A stretch of DNA of 64,000 nt from Suttonella indologenes (GTDB lineage Bacteria > Pseudomonadota > Gammaproteobacteria > Cardiobacteriales > Cardiobacteriaceae). Below the pieces are notes generated by a model, which was not told the DNA's origin, made no database searches, and worked only from the letters and a program-made list of their open reading frames with translations. The number at the start of each line of letters is the position of its first letter. Position 1 is the first letter of the stretch. The DNA lies in NCBI RefSeq assembly GCF_900460215.1, contig NZ_UHIA01000004.1, positions 1,310,001-1,374,000 of the forward strand, written 5' to 3'. The position numbers and the translations under genes are program-made. Of this stretch, positions 33,575 to 41,829 are shown piece by piece.

Positions 33575-34995
33575 AATGCCGTTCCCCCCACCGTTAATTC
33601 ATCAATTTTCACACTGGGCAAGCCCACGCCCACCGGTACGCTCTGCCCGTTCTTGCCGCAGCTGCCGATGCCGCTATCCAGTGCTAAATCATTGCCGACC
33701 ATGCTGATTTTCTGCATCGCTTCCAAGCCGTTGCCGATAAGGGTCGCGCCCTTGAGCGGCGCAGTCAATTTGCCGTCTTCAATCAAATAGGCTTGAGTGG
33801 CGGCAAAGACGAATTGTCCGTTGGTAATATCGACTTGTCCGCCGCCGAACTGCTCGGCGTAAATGCCGCGCTTCACGCTTTTAATCATGTCTTCGCGGCT
33901 ATGTTCGCCCGCGGCTAAATAAGTATTGGTCATGCGCGGCATCGGCAAATGGGCATAGCTTTCGCGCCGTCCGTTACCGGTAGGGGCGACCTTCATCAGG
34001 CGCGCATTGAGACGGTCTTGCATATAACCTTGCAAAATCCCATTTTCAATCAATACGTTTCTTGCCGTCGGCGTGCCTTCGTCGTCCACGCTTAAAGAAC
34101 CGCGCCGTCCCGCTATCGTGCCATCGTCAATGACCGTACACAACGGCGAACAAACCGACTGCCCAATCTTGCCGCTAAACACGGAAGTGCCTTTGCGGTT
34201 GAAATCGCCTTCCAAACCATGTCCCACCGCCTCATGCAGCAGCACCCCCGTCCAGCCGTTGCCCAGCACCACCGGCATACTGCCGGCAGGCGCAGGACGG
34301 GCTTGCAGATTAAACAATGCCTGCGCCACCGCTTCTTCGACATAGCGGCGCACCTGTTCCTGCGGCAGCAATGCCAAATAGCCGTCGCGTCCGCCGCCGC
34401 CCGAATAACCGCTTTCGCGGCGACCGTTTTCTTCCACCACGACCGAAATATTAAAGCGCAGCAAAGGGCGCACGTCTTCGGCAAAATAGCCGTCCAAACG
34501 CAGCACGAAAATCTCTTCCGCACTTGCCGCCAGCGAAACGCTCACATCGACCACACGGCTATCCAATTGATGAGCATAGTCATCCGCCAAATGCAACAGC
34601 GCGACTTTCTCCGCCGCGCTTAAGGTTTGCAGCGGGTCTATGGCGGGATAAAGCGGCGTAATGCTTTGCGCTTTGGCTTCCACCGCCAGATGGATATCGC
34701 TCTGTTGGCGTCCGATTTGCCGTGCGAAACGGCAGGCTTCAAACAGCGAAGCGCTGTCCAAAGCATCGGCATAAGCAAAGCCGGTCTGCTCGCCGACAAT
34801 CGCGCGCACGCCCAATCCGGCGCCGGCATCATAGGCGGCGGTTTTTACTTTGTGTTCGGATAATGCCCATTGCTCGCTGCGGCTGCGTTGCAAATAAATA
34901 TCGCCGTCGTCAATGCCTTTAAATGCCAGCAAAGACAATCCCTTGCTTAAATCCTGCGCGCTTAATGCCTCGCTGTTCCACCATGCTGTGTTCAT
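33571..34995 (-). CDS. tldD: TldD metalloprotease subunit
   Basis: The 474-residue product carries the TldD zinc site HEAVGHGLEGDFNRKG (HExxxH) at about 256-262, after an N-terminal domain with LQRSRSEQWALSEHKVKTA. A conserved C-terminal part has GGGQVDITNGQFVFAATQAYLIEDGK and GIGSCGKNGQ. It acts with PmbA. It overlaps both the preceding GTPase gene and pmbA by four bases, so it is embedded in a tightly coupled run. Confidence 0.94.
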   Translation of the reverse strand: MNTAWWNSEALSAQDLSKGLSLLAFKGIDDGDIYLQRSRSEQWALSEHKVKTAAYDAGAGLGVRAIVGEQTGFAYADALDSASLFEACRFARQIGRQQSDIHLAVEAKAQSITPLYPAIDPLQTLSAAEKVALLHLADDYAHQLDSRVVDVSVSLAASAEEIFVLRLDGYFAEDVRPLLRFNISVVVEENGRRESGYSGGGGRDGYLALLPQEQVRRYVEEAVAQALFNLQARPAPAGSMPVVLGNGWTGVLLHEAVGHGLEGDFNRKGTSVFSGKIGQSVCSPLCTVIDDGTIAGRRGSLSVDDEGTPTARNVLIENGILQGYMQDRLNARLMKVAPTGNGRRESYAHLPMPRMTNTYLAAGEHSREDMIKSVKRGIYAEQFGGGQVDITNGQFVFAATQAYLIEDGKLTAPLKGATLIGNGLEAMQKISMVGNDLALDSGIGSCGKNGQSVPVGVGLPSVKIDELTVGGTAL

Positions 34996-36275
34996 TGTTT
35001 TCCTTTGCCTAAAATTTGCTTGACTGAAGATTTTGCCTCATCGATTAATGCTTCTTTATCCAAATCCGCCATGATTTGCTCAATTACCGCCTTTGCGCCG
35101 CTGCTACCCCAAGACTCGCCTTGGGCAAAATATTGCTGCGCCGCCTTGCCGATAACATAGCTGCCGTAGAAGGCGACGCCTGCCTGCGCACCGGCGGTCA
35201 ATACAGTGGACAGTCCGCCCGTCAAGCCTTTCAAGACTGAAGACAAGACCTGCACGCCATAGACCGTTCCCATCAGCAAACCGGTTTGCAGGGCAATGGT
35301 GCGGATTAATTTGCCGGCTTCGTGACGGGTCAGCTCGATGCCGTAAACTTTCGACAAATGCAACACCATGCCCGAATCCGCCGCCAAAGCCAATAAATCC
35401 ACCGCCGGCAGGGGATTGACCGCCACCCCCACCGCCTTGAACAAGGCATAGTGGCGGATAATCCTTTCTGCGACTTCTTTGCGCGCCGCCACAATTTCCG
35501 CCCCCACTTTCTCGCTCATGCGTCCGGCAAAAACGCTGGCATTGAGGGCGGCATAACTCTGCCCTTTTTCCTGCAAGAGCTGCCATAAAAGAGTGCGCAA
35601 TGCCTCAACCTGCGGCTCGCCGCCAATCCATTGTTCCTGTTCGCTGCCGTCGGGCATTTCGATAAAAGCCAAGGTTTTTTCGGGCATTGCCGCGGCGGCG
35701 ACAATATGTTCGGCAGGCAGAATATCGCGCAACTGCTGACGCAAATTGCCCAATAAAGCGGCGACCTGCCTGTCATCGTATTGGTCGGCTTTATTCAATA
35801 CCAGCACAATCGGCTGGGTCGGCTGATACAAACTGCGCAAAGCCTGATGCTCGATATCGGTCATATCGCCGTCAATTACGAACAAAATCACATCGGCTTG
35901 CCGCGCTACCTCATCGGCAATCTGCGCCCGCTCCGCGCCGTTGACTTCATCAATCCCCGGCGTATCGAGCAAAAATACGCCGCCGCTGTCAAAACTCTGC
36001 CACAGAGTTTCCGCGCTATGTTTGGTATGACCGTGCAAAACGCTGGTTTCAAACACCTCGCGCCCTGCCAAAGCGTTCAGCAAAGCCGATTTGCCCACGC
36101 TCACACGCCCGAAGACCGCCACATGTACATTGCCGCGCTCAAGTTTGTCGAGCAAGCGCTGCAATTGGCGGTAATCCTCGCCCAAACGCGCCTTAGCACC
36201 GGCGTTTAGACGATTGTCTTCCAGCAATTTCGTGATGCTGTCGCGGGCGATTTGCAAATGTTTATGCGCCGCCAT
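34992..36275 (-). CDS. Era/YcjX-like GTPase with C-terminal hydrophobic (DUF697-type) domain, A
   Basis: A 427-residue GTP-binding protein: P-loop GRVSVGKS (about 56-63), G3 DTPG (104-107) and G4 NKAD (161-164). After residue ~270 it has a helical, partly hydrophobic region (FKAVGVAVNPLPAVDLLALA, GLTGGLSTVLTAGAQAGVAF) like the DUF697 domain of YcjF and related GTPases. It probably associates with the inner membrane. It is the downstream member of a tandem GTPase pair, overlapping its partner by 14 bases and tldD by four. The exact role is unknown; membrane stress or remodelling is inferred only from distant relatives. Confidence 0.75.
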   Translation of the reverse strand: MAAHKHLQIARDSITKLLEDNRLNAGAKARLGEDYRQLQRLLDKLERGNVHVAVFGRVSVGKSALLNALAGREVFETSVLHGHTKHSAETLWQSFDSGGVFLLDTPGIDEVNGAERAQIADEVARQADVILFVIDGDMTDIEHQALRSLYQPTQPIVLVLNKADQYDDRQVAALLGNLRQQLRDILPAEHIVAAAAMPEKTLAFIEMPDGSEQEQWIGGEPQVEALRTLLWQLLQEKGQSYAALNASVFAGRMSEKVGAEIVAARKEVAERIIRHYALFKAVGVAVNPLPAVDLLALAADSGMVLHLSKVYGIELTRHEAGKLIRTIALQTGLLMGTVYGVQVLSSVLKGLTGGLSTVLTAGAQAGVAFYGSYVIGKAAQQYFAQGESWGSSGAKAVIEQIMADLDKEALIDEAKSSVKQILGKGKQ

Positions 36276-37743
36276 ATTTCTCTCCCAATGCGGTTTTAAT
36301 TAAAGAAACGGCGCGTTTTTCCATATCGTGCTGCATCTGCTGCTCAAAAGCATTGAGCACGTTTTGCGTCGTAAACTGCGTTTCCGCTTTGTCCAGCGTG
36401 TCGACAATCGCCTGTCCCAAGCTCTCGAAAATCAGACCGTAAGCCACGGCATGGCTCGCTCCGCCCAAAACCGTGCCGATGCCCGGAAAGGCCTTGCAGA
36501 CATTGCCGGTTAAGGCAAGCATCACGGTCAATTGCGAGCGCACTTTACCGCCGGCAGCTTCCAATAAGCCCTGTAAATCCACGTCCTGCGTGGAAACACC
36601 GTAGAGTTTGGTCAAAGATTTAATCAGCTCCAAGCCCAAATAGCCTTGGATAATCACATCCGTTCCCGGCCCGACCGCGGCAACCCCACCGAACATCGCC
36701 TTGCGCGAGTAAGTTTTGACAATGCTTTTGCCGCGTTCGCGACGAAATGCCGCCAGACGCTGCGATAAGGTATCGTCCGCCAATTCGATGAGCGCCTGAC
36801 GCTGACTACTGCTCAATTCGCCACGCCGCGCTTCCAAATCGGCAAAAAGTTGCACCAAGGCATGCACATCGCCGCCGAGCAAACGCTCTTCTTTACGCAG
36901 GCTGCCGTCTGCCGCCTGAATCTGTACTTCTTTGGCATGAATGCTGTCCACCGCCACCAATTGCGCATCGGCGGGAATTTCACTGCGGATATGCTCGAGC
37001 AATTGGCGGCGTTCGCTTTCTTTGTAGCGGCTGATTTTATTCAGCACCACCACCAGCGGTTTGCCGAAATCGTTGAGCTGCATAATCGAAGCCTTATCCG
37101 AAGCGGTAATATCCTGATCCAGCACATAGCAGACAATATGCACCCGTCTTGCCGCCGCCAAGACTTCTTCCGCCAAATGCGCCACCGTCTGCGCCTGATG
37201 TGTGCCGGGCATATCCAATAATTGCAGGCTTAAGCCCTGCGCCGCCTGATAATAAAAGCGTTCGATTTTGCCGGTAGAGCCGCCGATGACCGAGGTTTCC
37301 ACCCGCGCATCGGGAATCAGACTGCGGATTAAAGAGCTTTTGCCGGTGCTGATTTTGCCGAAAAAGGCGACTTCCAATTCCTGCGCCTGCTCATTCGGCA
37401 AAGCCGCCAATTGCGCATCTAATTCCTCGGCTTCAAAGCCCTGTTCGCGCGCCTGCTCCAGTCTTGCCTGAACGCTTTCCAGACTGGGGCGGACGCGGCT
37501 TTTTTTATTCTGCGGCTTGCTGCGTCCCAGCGTCCAAATCTTAAAGACCAGATATAGACCCGCCAATGCCACTACCGCCACCACCGCCAGATAAATGCCT
37601 AAGAGCCACGGCGAGCTGTCTTTCAACTGCATAAAGGCGCGGTAGCCGAAATCGGTCAGCTGGAAAATAATCAGCAAAACCGCCAAGATGACGACCACCG
37701 TCAGCAGCATTAAAATGCGGCGCAATAATTTCACACTATCCAT
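36262..37743 (-). CDS. Membrane-anchored GTPase with C-terminal DUF697-type domain, B
   Basis: From ATG 37743 the product is 493 residues. It has two N-terminal membrane helices (about 8-28 and 45-67), then a GTPase domain with P-loop GKISTGKS (129-136), G3 DMPG and G4 NKIS, and a C-terminal region with small-residue helices (AMFGGVAAVGPGTDVIIQGY, LALTGNVCKAFPGIGTVLGG). It is a paralogue of the following GTPase with an extra membrane anchor, suggesting a heteromeric membrane GTPase. The upstream frame extension to 37818 would run deep into the thioesterase gene; ATG 37743 overlaps its stop by eight bases. Confidence 0.75.
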   Translation of the reverse strand: MDSVKLLRRILMLLTVVVILAVLLIIFQLTDFGYRAFMQLKDSSPWLLGIYLAVVAVVALAGLYLVFKIWTLGRSKPQNKKSRVRPSLESVQARLEQAREQGFEAEELDAQLAALPNEQAQELEVAFFGKISTGKSSLIRSLIPDARVETSVIGGSTGKIERFYYQAAQGLSLQLLDMPGTHQAQTVAHLAEEVLAAARRVHIVCYVLDQDITASDKASIMQLNDFGKPLVVVLNKISRYKESERRQLLEHIRSEIPADAQLVAVDSIHAKEVQIQAADGSLRKEERLLGGDVHALVQLFADLEARRGELSSSQRQALIELADDTLSQRLAAFRRERGKSIVKTYSRKAMFGGVAAVGPGTDVIIQGYLGLELIKSLTKLYGVSTQDVDLQGLLEAAGGKVRSQLTVMLALTGNVCKAFPGIGTVLGGASHAVAYGLIFESLGQAIVDTLDKAETQFTTQNVLNAFEQQMQHDMEKRAVSLIKTALGEKYGGA

Positions 37744-38140
37744 GCGCTTCCTCACTAAGAGCTTGTACAAATGCCTCGGGCAGAGCGCAGACCTGACGGC
37801 TGCGGTAATCGAAGGCAACCATCAGCGTTTCTGCGCGGGCAATCAGGGTTTCGCCGCGCCGAATCCGATAAGCCAGATTAAAACGCGCCTGCTTGAGCTG
37901 CGTTACCCGCATTTCCACGTGCAAAACATCGCGCAAAAAGGCTTCTGCTAAATAATCGACTTGCAGGCGGCGCATAATCAGACCGCAGCCGAAGCAATCC
38001 AATTCATTGGCGCCTAATTGCTGCAAAAAATCCAAACGCGCCTGATGCAGCAAGGTAATCAGGCGGTCATGCCCTAAATGTCCGCCGTAATTGATATCGC
38101 CGATGTGCACCGCCAACTCGGTCGTAAATACCTTATCCAT
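37736..38140 (-). CDS. Acyl-CoA thioesterase, 4HBT hotdog family
   Basis: The 134-residue product has the hotdog-thioesterase pattern: HIGDINYGGHLGHDRLITLLHQARLDFL, with the likely catalytic Asp in the GDINYGGH loop, then VDYLAEAFLRDVLHVEMRV and FNLAYRIRRGETLIARAET. It resembles small acyl-CoA thioester hydrolases of the YbgC type but lacks neighbouring tol-pal genes. The substrate is unknown. It abuts tsaB upstream (one-base overlap) and overlaps the GTPase gene downstream. Confidence 0.8.
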   Translation of the reverse strand: MDKVFTTELAVHIGDINYGGHLGHDRLITLLHQARLDFLQQLGANELDCFGCGLIMRRLQVDYLAEAFLRDVLHVEMRVTQLKQARFNLAYRIRRGETLIARAETLMVAFDYRSRQVCALPEAFVQALSEEAHG

Positions 38141-38802
38141 CAGCCGGTAATCTCATTGCGCAGATATTGCAGATCTATCGCTTGCTGCGGCGATTGCCAG
38201 CGGCAGAGATTGAGCGCGGAAAATGCGTCGCGCGCCTGCGGTACGGTTTGCTGCTGCGGCAGATGCGCTATTTTATCCGCCACATAATTATCGCCCGAAA
38301 CCATTACGTTGTCGGCAGTCTCCAGCCAAGGCGAGGGCAAATCTTGGGCAAAGAATAAGCCCTCTTCCGCAGCCAATTGCCATGAGCCGCCGCGATATTC
38401 ATATAAAGCGGCATAATGCTGGCGCATGCGCGCGTCCATCAAAGCCAGCACGGTGCTATCTTCTGTCGGCGCAGAAGCTGCCGCCAATAAAGCCAAAGAA
38501 GACAGGCAGCCCAGCGGCGTATCATAAGCGGCGGCAAGCCCTGCTGCCATGCTCGCGCCCACACGCAAACCCGTAAACGCCCCCGGTCCTGCGCTGATGA
38601 TGATACCGCCCAAATCGGCGATATTCAGTCCCGCCGCCTGCAGTAGGCGATCAATCATCGGCAACAGCACTTCGGTATGCTTGGCATGCCCTTGATGACA
38701 TTCCGCCGTAATGATGCCTTGGCAACGCAGGGCGGCGGAAGCGGCAGGCGTGGAAGTGTCAATCGCCAACAGCGGGCGCGATAAATCAGGATGATGGTTC
38801 AT
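38140..38802 (-). CDS. tsaB: tRNA threonylcarbamoyladenosine biosynthesis protein TsaB
   Basis: From ATG 38802 the product is 220 residues: PLLAIDTSTPAASAALRC, HTEVLLPMIDRLLQAAGL, IISAGPGAFTGLRVGASMA and the GCLSSLALLA segment, all typical of TsaB (YeaZ). It is an inactive ASKHA paralogue that holds TsaD and TsaE for t6A37 modification of tRNAs. An upstream TTG (38826) is possible but overlaps more of the helicase gene. rimI, often next to tsaB, is not present here. Confidence 0.92.
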   Translation of the reverse strand: MNHHPDLSRPLLAIDTSTPAASAALRCQGIITAECHQGHAKHTEVLLPMIDRLLQAAGLNIADLGGIIISAGPGAFTGLRVGASMAAGLAAAYDTPLGCLSSLALLAAASAPTEDSTVLALMDARMRQHYAALYEYRGGSWQLAAEEGLFFAQDLPSPWLETADNVMVSGDNYVADKIAHLPQQQTVPQARDAFSALNLCRWQSPQQAIDLQYLRNEITG

Positions 38803-40792
38803 GATAAGTAAAGAAACGGTCAACAATGGATAAATCGGTGGTGCGGGTCATGCGTGGCAAACTGTCGAGAAAAATCTTGCCGTAGCCCTTGCCGGTCAGA
38901 CGCGGATCGCCGATCAATAATACGCCGTAATCGGCGCTGTCGCGAATCAAACGTCCCACGCCTTGTTTGAGCGTGATTACCGCCTGCGGCAGGCTGTCGT
39001 GAATAAAAGGCGACAGCCCTTTTTCTTCCAGCAGACGGTGTCGCGTTTTGGTTACCGGATCATTGGGCGCGGCAAAAGGCAGTTTGTCAATTACGACGCA
39101 GACCAAGCGGTCGCCGCGTACGTCCACACCCTCCCAGAAACTGGCGGTGGCCAGCAGCACACCACGTTCGCTGCGGCGAAATTCGCTTAATAATTGCGTT
39201 TTCGGCATTTCTCCCTGCACGAAAAGCGTGAAATCCTCGTCTTCCAAACAGGCTTTCGCCTCATGCATGGCACGATAACTGGTAAACAGGCAAAAGGCGC
39301 GTCCTTTGCTGCGTTTAAGCACCGGCAATGCGGCTTGCATCAAAGCGGCGGTGTAATGCTCGGCATTCGGAGGCGGCAATTGCGGCGGATGATAAAGCAG
39401 AGATTGCAGACGGTAGTTAAAAGGACTGCCTAGCAGCAAGGTCTGTACATTCTGCCCCAAGCCCAATTCGCGGCGGAAATGGTCGAATTTATTATCCACC
39501 GCCAAGGTGGCGGAAAGAAAACACCAACCTGCCTGCGACTGACTAATCCATTGTGCAAATTTGCTCGCCGCATTAACCGGTACCGCATTGAGCACAAAGG
39601 AACGCTGCCCCACATCCAGCCATTGCGCGGTATCCGTTAAGGCATTGTCTTCTTCGCTCTCATCGGATGCTGCTTTATCATGATGAAATTCATCTAAAAA
39701 ACGAATCAGCAAACTGCGCAATTCGCCCAAACGCTCCGCCAAAGCCGCCAAAACCTTGCTCCGCTCATGATGCGGACTCAAGCTCGCATCGAGGGCCGCC
39801 AAACATTCCGCCAAAGCCTGCAGTGCCGTCCAAAAAACATTTAAGCTACGCAATTCTTCGCCGTCATAATATTGATTGCCGGCGCTTACGCGGCCGCTCT
39901 GCTGTTCGCCAAATAAGCCGACCTGATTTTTCAGCTCGCTTAATAATTGATTCAAACCTTGATGGCTCAATGCAATCTGTTTTTGCAATTCCAAGGCATC
40001 AGGGGCATCGGCTAATTGCGCCGCCTGCAATTCCTCTAAAAATAACTGCACTTGGCGGGAGGAAAAACGTTCGCCTAAGAAATTAACCGCCGTCTGCGGC
40101 AGATGATGCGCCTCGTCAATGATAAAGGCTTCAATATCCGGCAGAATTTCCGCAAAGCCGTCGCTTTTTAAAGCGAAATCCGCCAAAAGCAGATGATGAT
40201 TGACAACCACCACATCCGCTTCTTTGGCTTTCTGCCGCGCTTTTTGAACAAAGCATTCTTCAAAAAATTCGCAGTCGCGTCCCAAGCAATTGTCGGTCGT
40301 GCTGCTGATGCGCTGGCGCACGGGATCGTCTTCGGCAAGCTCCAAGGCGACCAAATCGCCGTCCAAACTGCGGTCGATAAAGGTTTCCACGCGCCGTCTT
40401 TGCGCGCGCTCGATTGGGGAATTCGCGCCGCTTTCCTGCCATTTGCCATAATGATAATGGCAGAAATAATTGCTCCGCCCTTTCAGTAAGGCCACTTTGG
40501 CAGGACTGGCGAGCAATTTGCGCACTAAGGGCAAATCGCTGCTGAAAATTTGTTCTTGCAGGGTTTTCGTCGCAGTCGAAACCAAGGCTTTTTTGCCGCT
40601 TAACAGAATCGGTAAAAGATAGGCAAAGGTTTTGCCGGTGCCGGTGCCGGCTTCGGCAAGCAGAACACTGTCGGCGTTTAAGGTATTGAAAACCGCTTCT
40701 GCCAATTGCTGCTGCCCTTCGCGCGGCTGATAACCGTCCACCAAAGACGCCAAAGCCCCTTGCGGGGCAAAATATGGCTCTAAAATCGACAC
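38786..40792 (-). CDS. yoaA: DinG/YoaA-family iron-sulfur DNA helicase
   Basis: The 668-residue superfamily 2 helicase has Walker A AEAGTGTGKT (about 46-55), DEAH box FIIDEAHHLP, and later helicase motifs ATASFWEGVDVRGDRL and TLKQGVGRLIRD. Cysteines around DNCLGRDCEFFEECFVQ form the Fe-S cluster site typical of the XPD-like group. The length (~636 for YoaA, ~716 for DinG) and tight packing before tsaB (in E. coli yoaA and tsaB are also neighbours) favour YoaA, which in E. coli pairs with HolC in repair. It ends 17 bases inside tsaB. Confidence 0.85.
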   Translation of the reverse strand: MSILEPYFAPQGALASLVDGYQPREGQQQLAEAVFNTLNADSVLLAEAGTGTGKTFAYLLPILLSGKKALVSTATKTLQEQIFSSDLPLVRKLLASPAKVALLKGRSNYFCHYHYGKWQESGANSPIERAQRRRVETFIDRSLDGDLVALELAEDDPVRQRISSTTDNCLGRDCEFFEECFVQKARQKAKEADVVVVNHHLLLADFALKSDGFAEILPDIEAFIIDEAHHLPQTAVNFLGERFSSRQVQLFLEELQAAQLADAPDALELQKQIALSHQGLNQLLSELKNQVGLFGEQQSGRVSAGNQYYDGEELRSLNVFWTALQALAECLAALDASLSPHHERSKVLAALAERLGELRSLLIRFLDEFHHDKAASDESEEDNALTDTAQWLDVGQRSFVLNAVPVNAASKFAQWISQSQAGWCFLSATLAVDNKFDHFRRELGLGQNVQTLLLGSPFNYRLQSLLYHPPQLPPPNAEHYTAALMQAALPVLKRSKGRAFCLFTSYRAMHEAKACLEDEDFTLFVQGEMPKTQLLSEFRRSERGVLLATASFWEGVDVRGDRLVCVVIDKLPFAAPNDPVTKTRHRLLEEKGLSPFIHDSLPQAVITLKQGVGRLIRDSADYGVLLIGDPRLTGKGYGKIFLDSLPRMTRTTDLSIVDRFFTYHEPSS

Positions 40793-40808
40793 GGATGGTA
40801 CTTAAAAT

Positions 40809-41774
40809 TTAGAAAGAAGCGGCTTTTTCCGATGCCGCAATTGCGCCTTGATTATCGCCTAATGCCTTGCGCGCATTGGCAATCAAAGACCAGCTTTTGC
40901 GCATCACGCTGTTATTGCCGCCCATATTCGCTGCGCGTGCGGCAGCGGCTTCGGCTTCGCGGTAACGCTTCTGATGATAGCGGATATTGGCGATGTCATA
41001 CAGAATATTGGCGTTTTTGCTGTCGATGCGGTGTGCGTCTTCCAAATAGGCCGCCGCGCCGTCCAAATTACCTTTGCCCAATTCGCTATTGGCTTTTTGC
41101 AATAAGCTGCTGACTGCGCTGCCGCCGCTCGCTGCCGGACGTTCGCCGGCAGGTTGTGCCGCTGCTACTTGTCTTGCCGATTCTTGAGCGGGGCTTGCCT
41201 GAGCTGCTTGCTGCGGCGTGCTTGGCGCTTGTGCCTGCGCATTTTGGCTATTGTCTTCACGCGCCGGCGGACGAATCGGCTGCGGCTCCTGTCTGTTGGC
41301 TACCGGCGTCGCCATAGGGGCTTGCGGCTCGACTTTCGGCATGTCGGTAGCGGTAGGCGGGGTATTAGGACGCACTGCCCAGCCGTCATTTGCCGCATTT
41401 TGTGCAGGGTTAGGTGCTGCATTGGCAGGGCCGTAAGGCGATGCCGCAGTCGCCTGCGTGGCGGCTTGAGTCTGCGCCTGCTGAGCTTGTTGGCGTGCAA
41501 TTTCCGCTTGGCGGCGAGCTTCGGCTTCCTGCTGCTGACGCAGTGCTTCGGCTTGTGCTTGCTGCTGTTGGGCGGTATTTACGCCGATTCGCGTGTTGGC
41601 ATAGGCATTCCGCGCTTGCTGCGGCTGTTGCTGCCAGCCCTGCATCGGCTGCTGCTGACGTCCGTAATAGGTGTTTTGATTATTCACCGGCGCTACGCCG
41701 CCGCCGTACATCATGCCGGTACAGCCTGATAAAATCGCCGCGGCAACCATTACACTAAGCCTTTTTAATTTCAT
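40809..41774 (-). CDS. TPR-containing outer-membrane lipoprotein, candidate PBP1B activator (LpoP-like)
   Basis: The 321-residue product has a lipoprotein signal (MVAAAILSGCTG, lipidated Cys about 18). Next comes a long low-complexity linker rich in Q, A and P (about 30-225), then a C-terminal domain with tetratricopeptide-like helices (LLQKANSELGKGNLDGAAAY, ILYDIANIRYHQKRYREAEA). It directly follows the PBP1B gene, with 55 bases between. In Pseudomonas aeruginosa the PBP1b activator LpoP is likewise a TPR lipoprotein encoded next to ponB. A long flexible linker suits reaching through peptidoglycan from the outer membrane. Assignment as an LpoP analogue is inference from form and position. 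Confidence 0.65.
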   Translation of the reverse strand: MKLKRLSVMVAAAILSGCTGMMYGGGVAPVNNQNTYYGRQQQPMQGWQQQPQQARNAYANTRIGVNTAQQQQAQAEALRQQQEAEARRQAEIARQQAQQAQTQAATQATAASPYGPANAAPNPAQNAANDGWAVRPNTPPTATDMPKVEPQAPMATPVANRQEPQPIRPPAREDNSQNAQAQAPSTPQQAAQASPAQESARQVAAAQPAGERPAASGGSAVSSLLQKANSELGKGNLDGAAAYLEDAHRIDSKNANILYDIANIRYHQKRYREAEAAAARAANMGGNNSVMRKSWSLIANARKALGDNQGAIAASEKAASF

Positions 41775-41829
41775 AAATCCCTCGTTAATCTTTTCATTAA
41801 AAAATTCGCGCTATTGTAAAACAAAACGC

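Noticed and set aside
41154..41758. Plus-strand frames rich in Arg, Leu and Cys opposite the TPR lipoprotein gene
   Set aside because: Reverse-strand shadows of Q/A-rich codons; no start signals and compositionally implausible.
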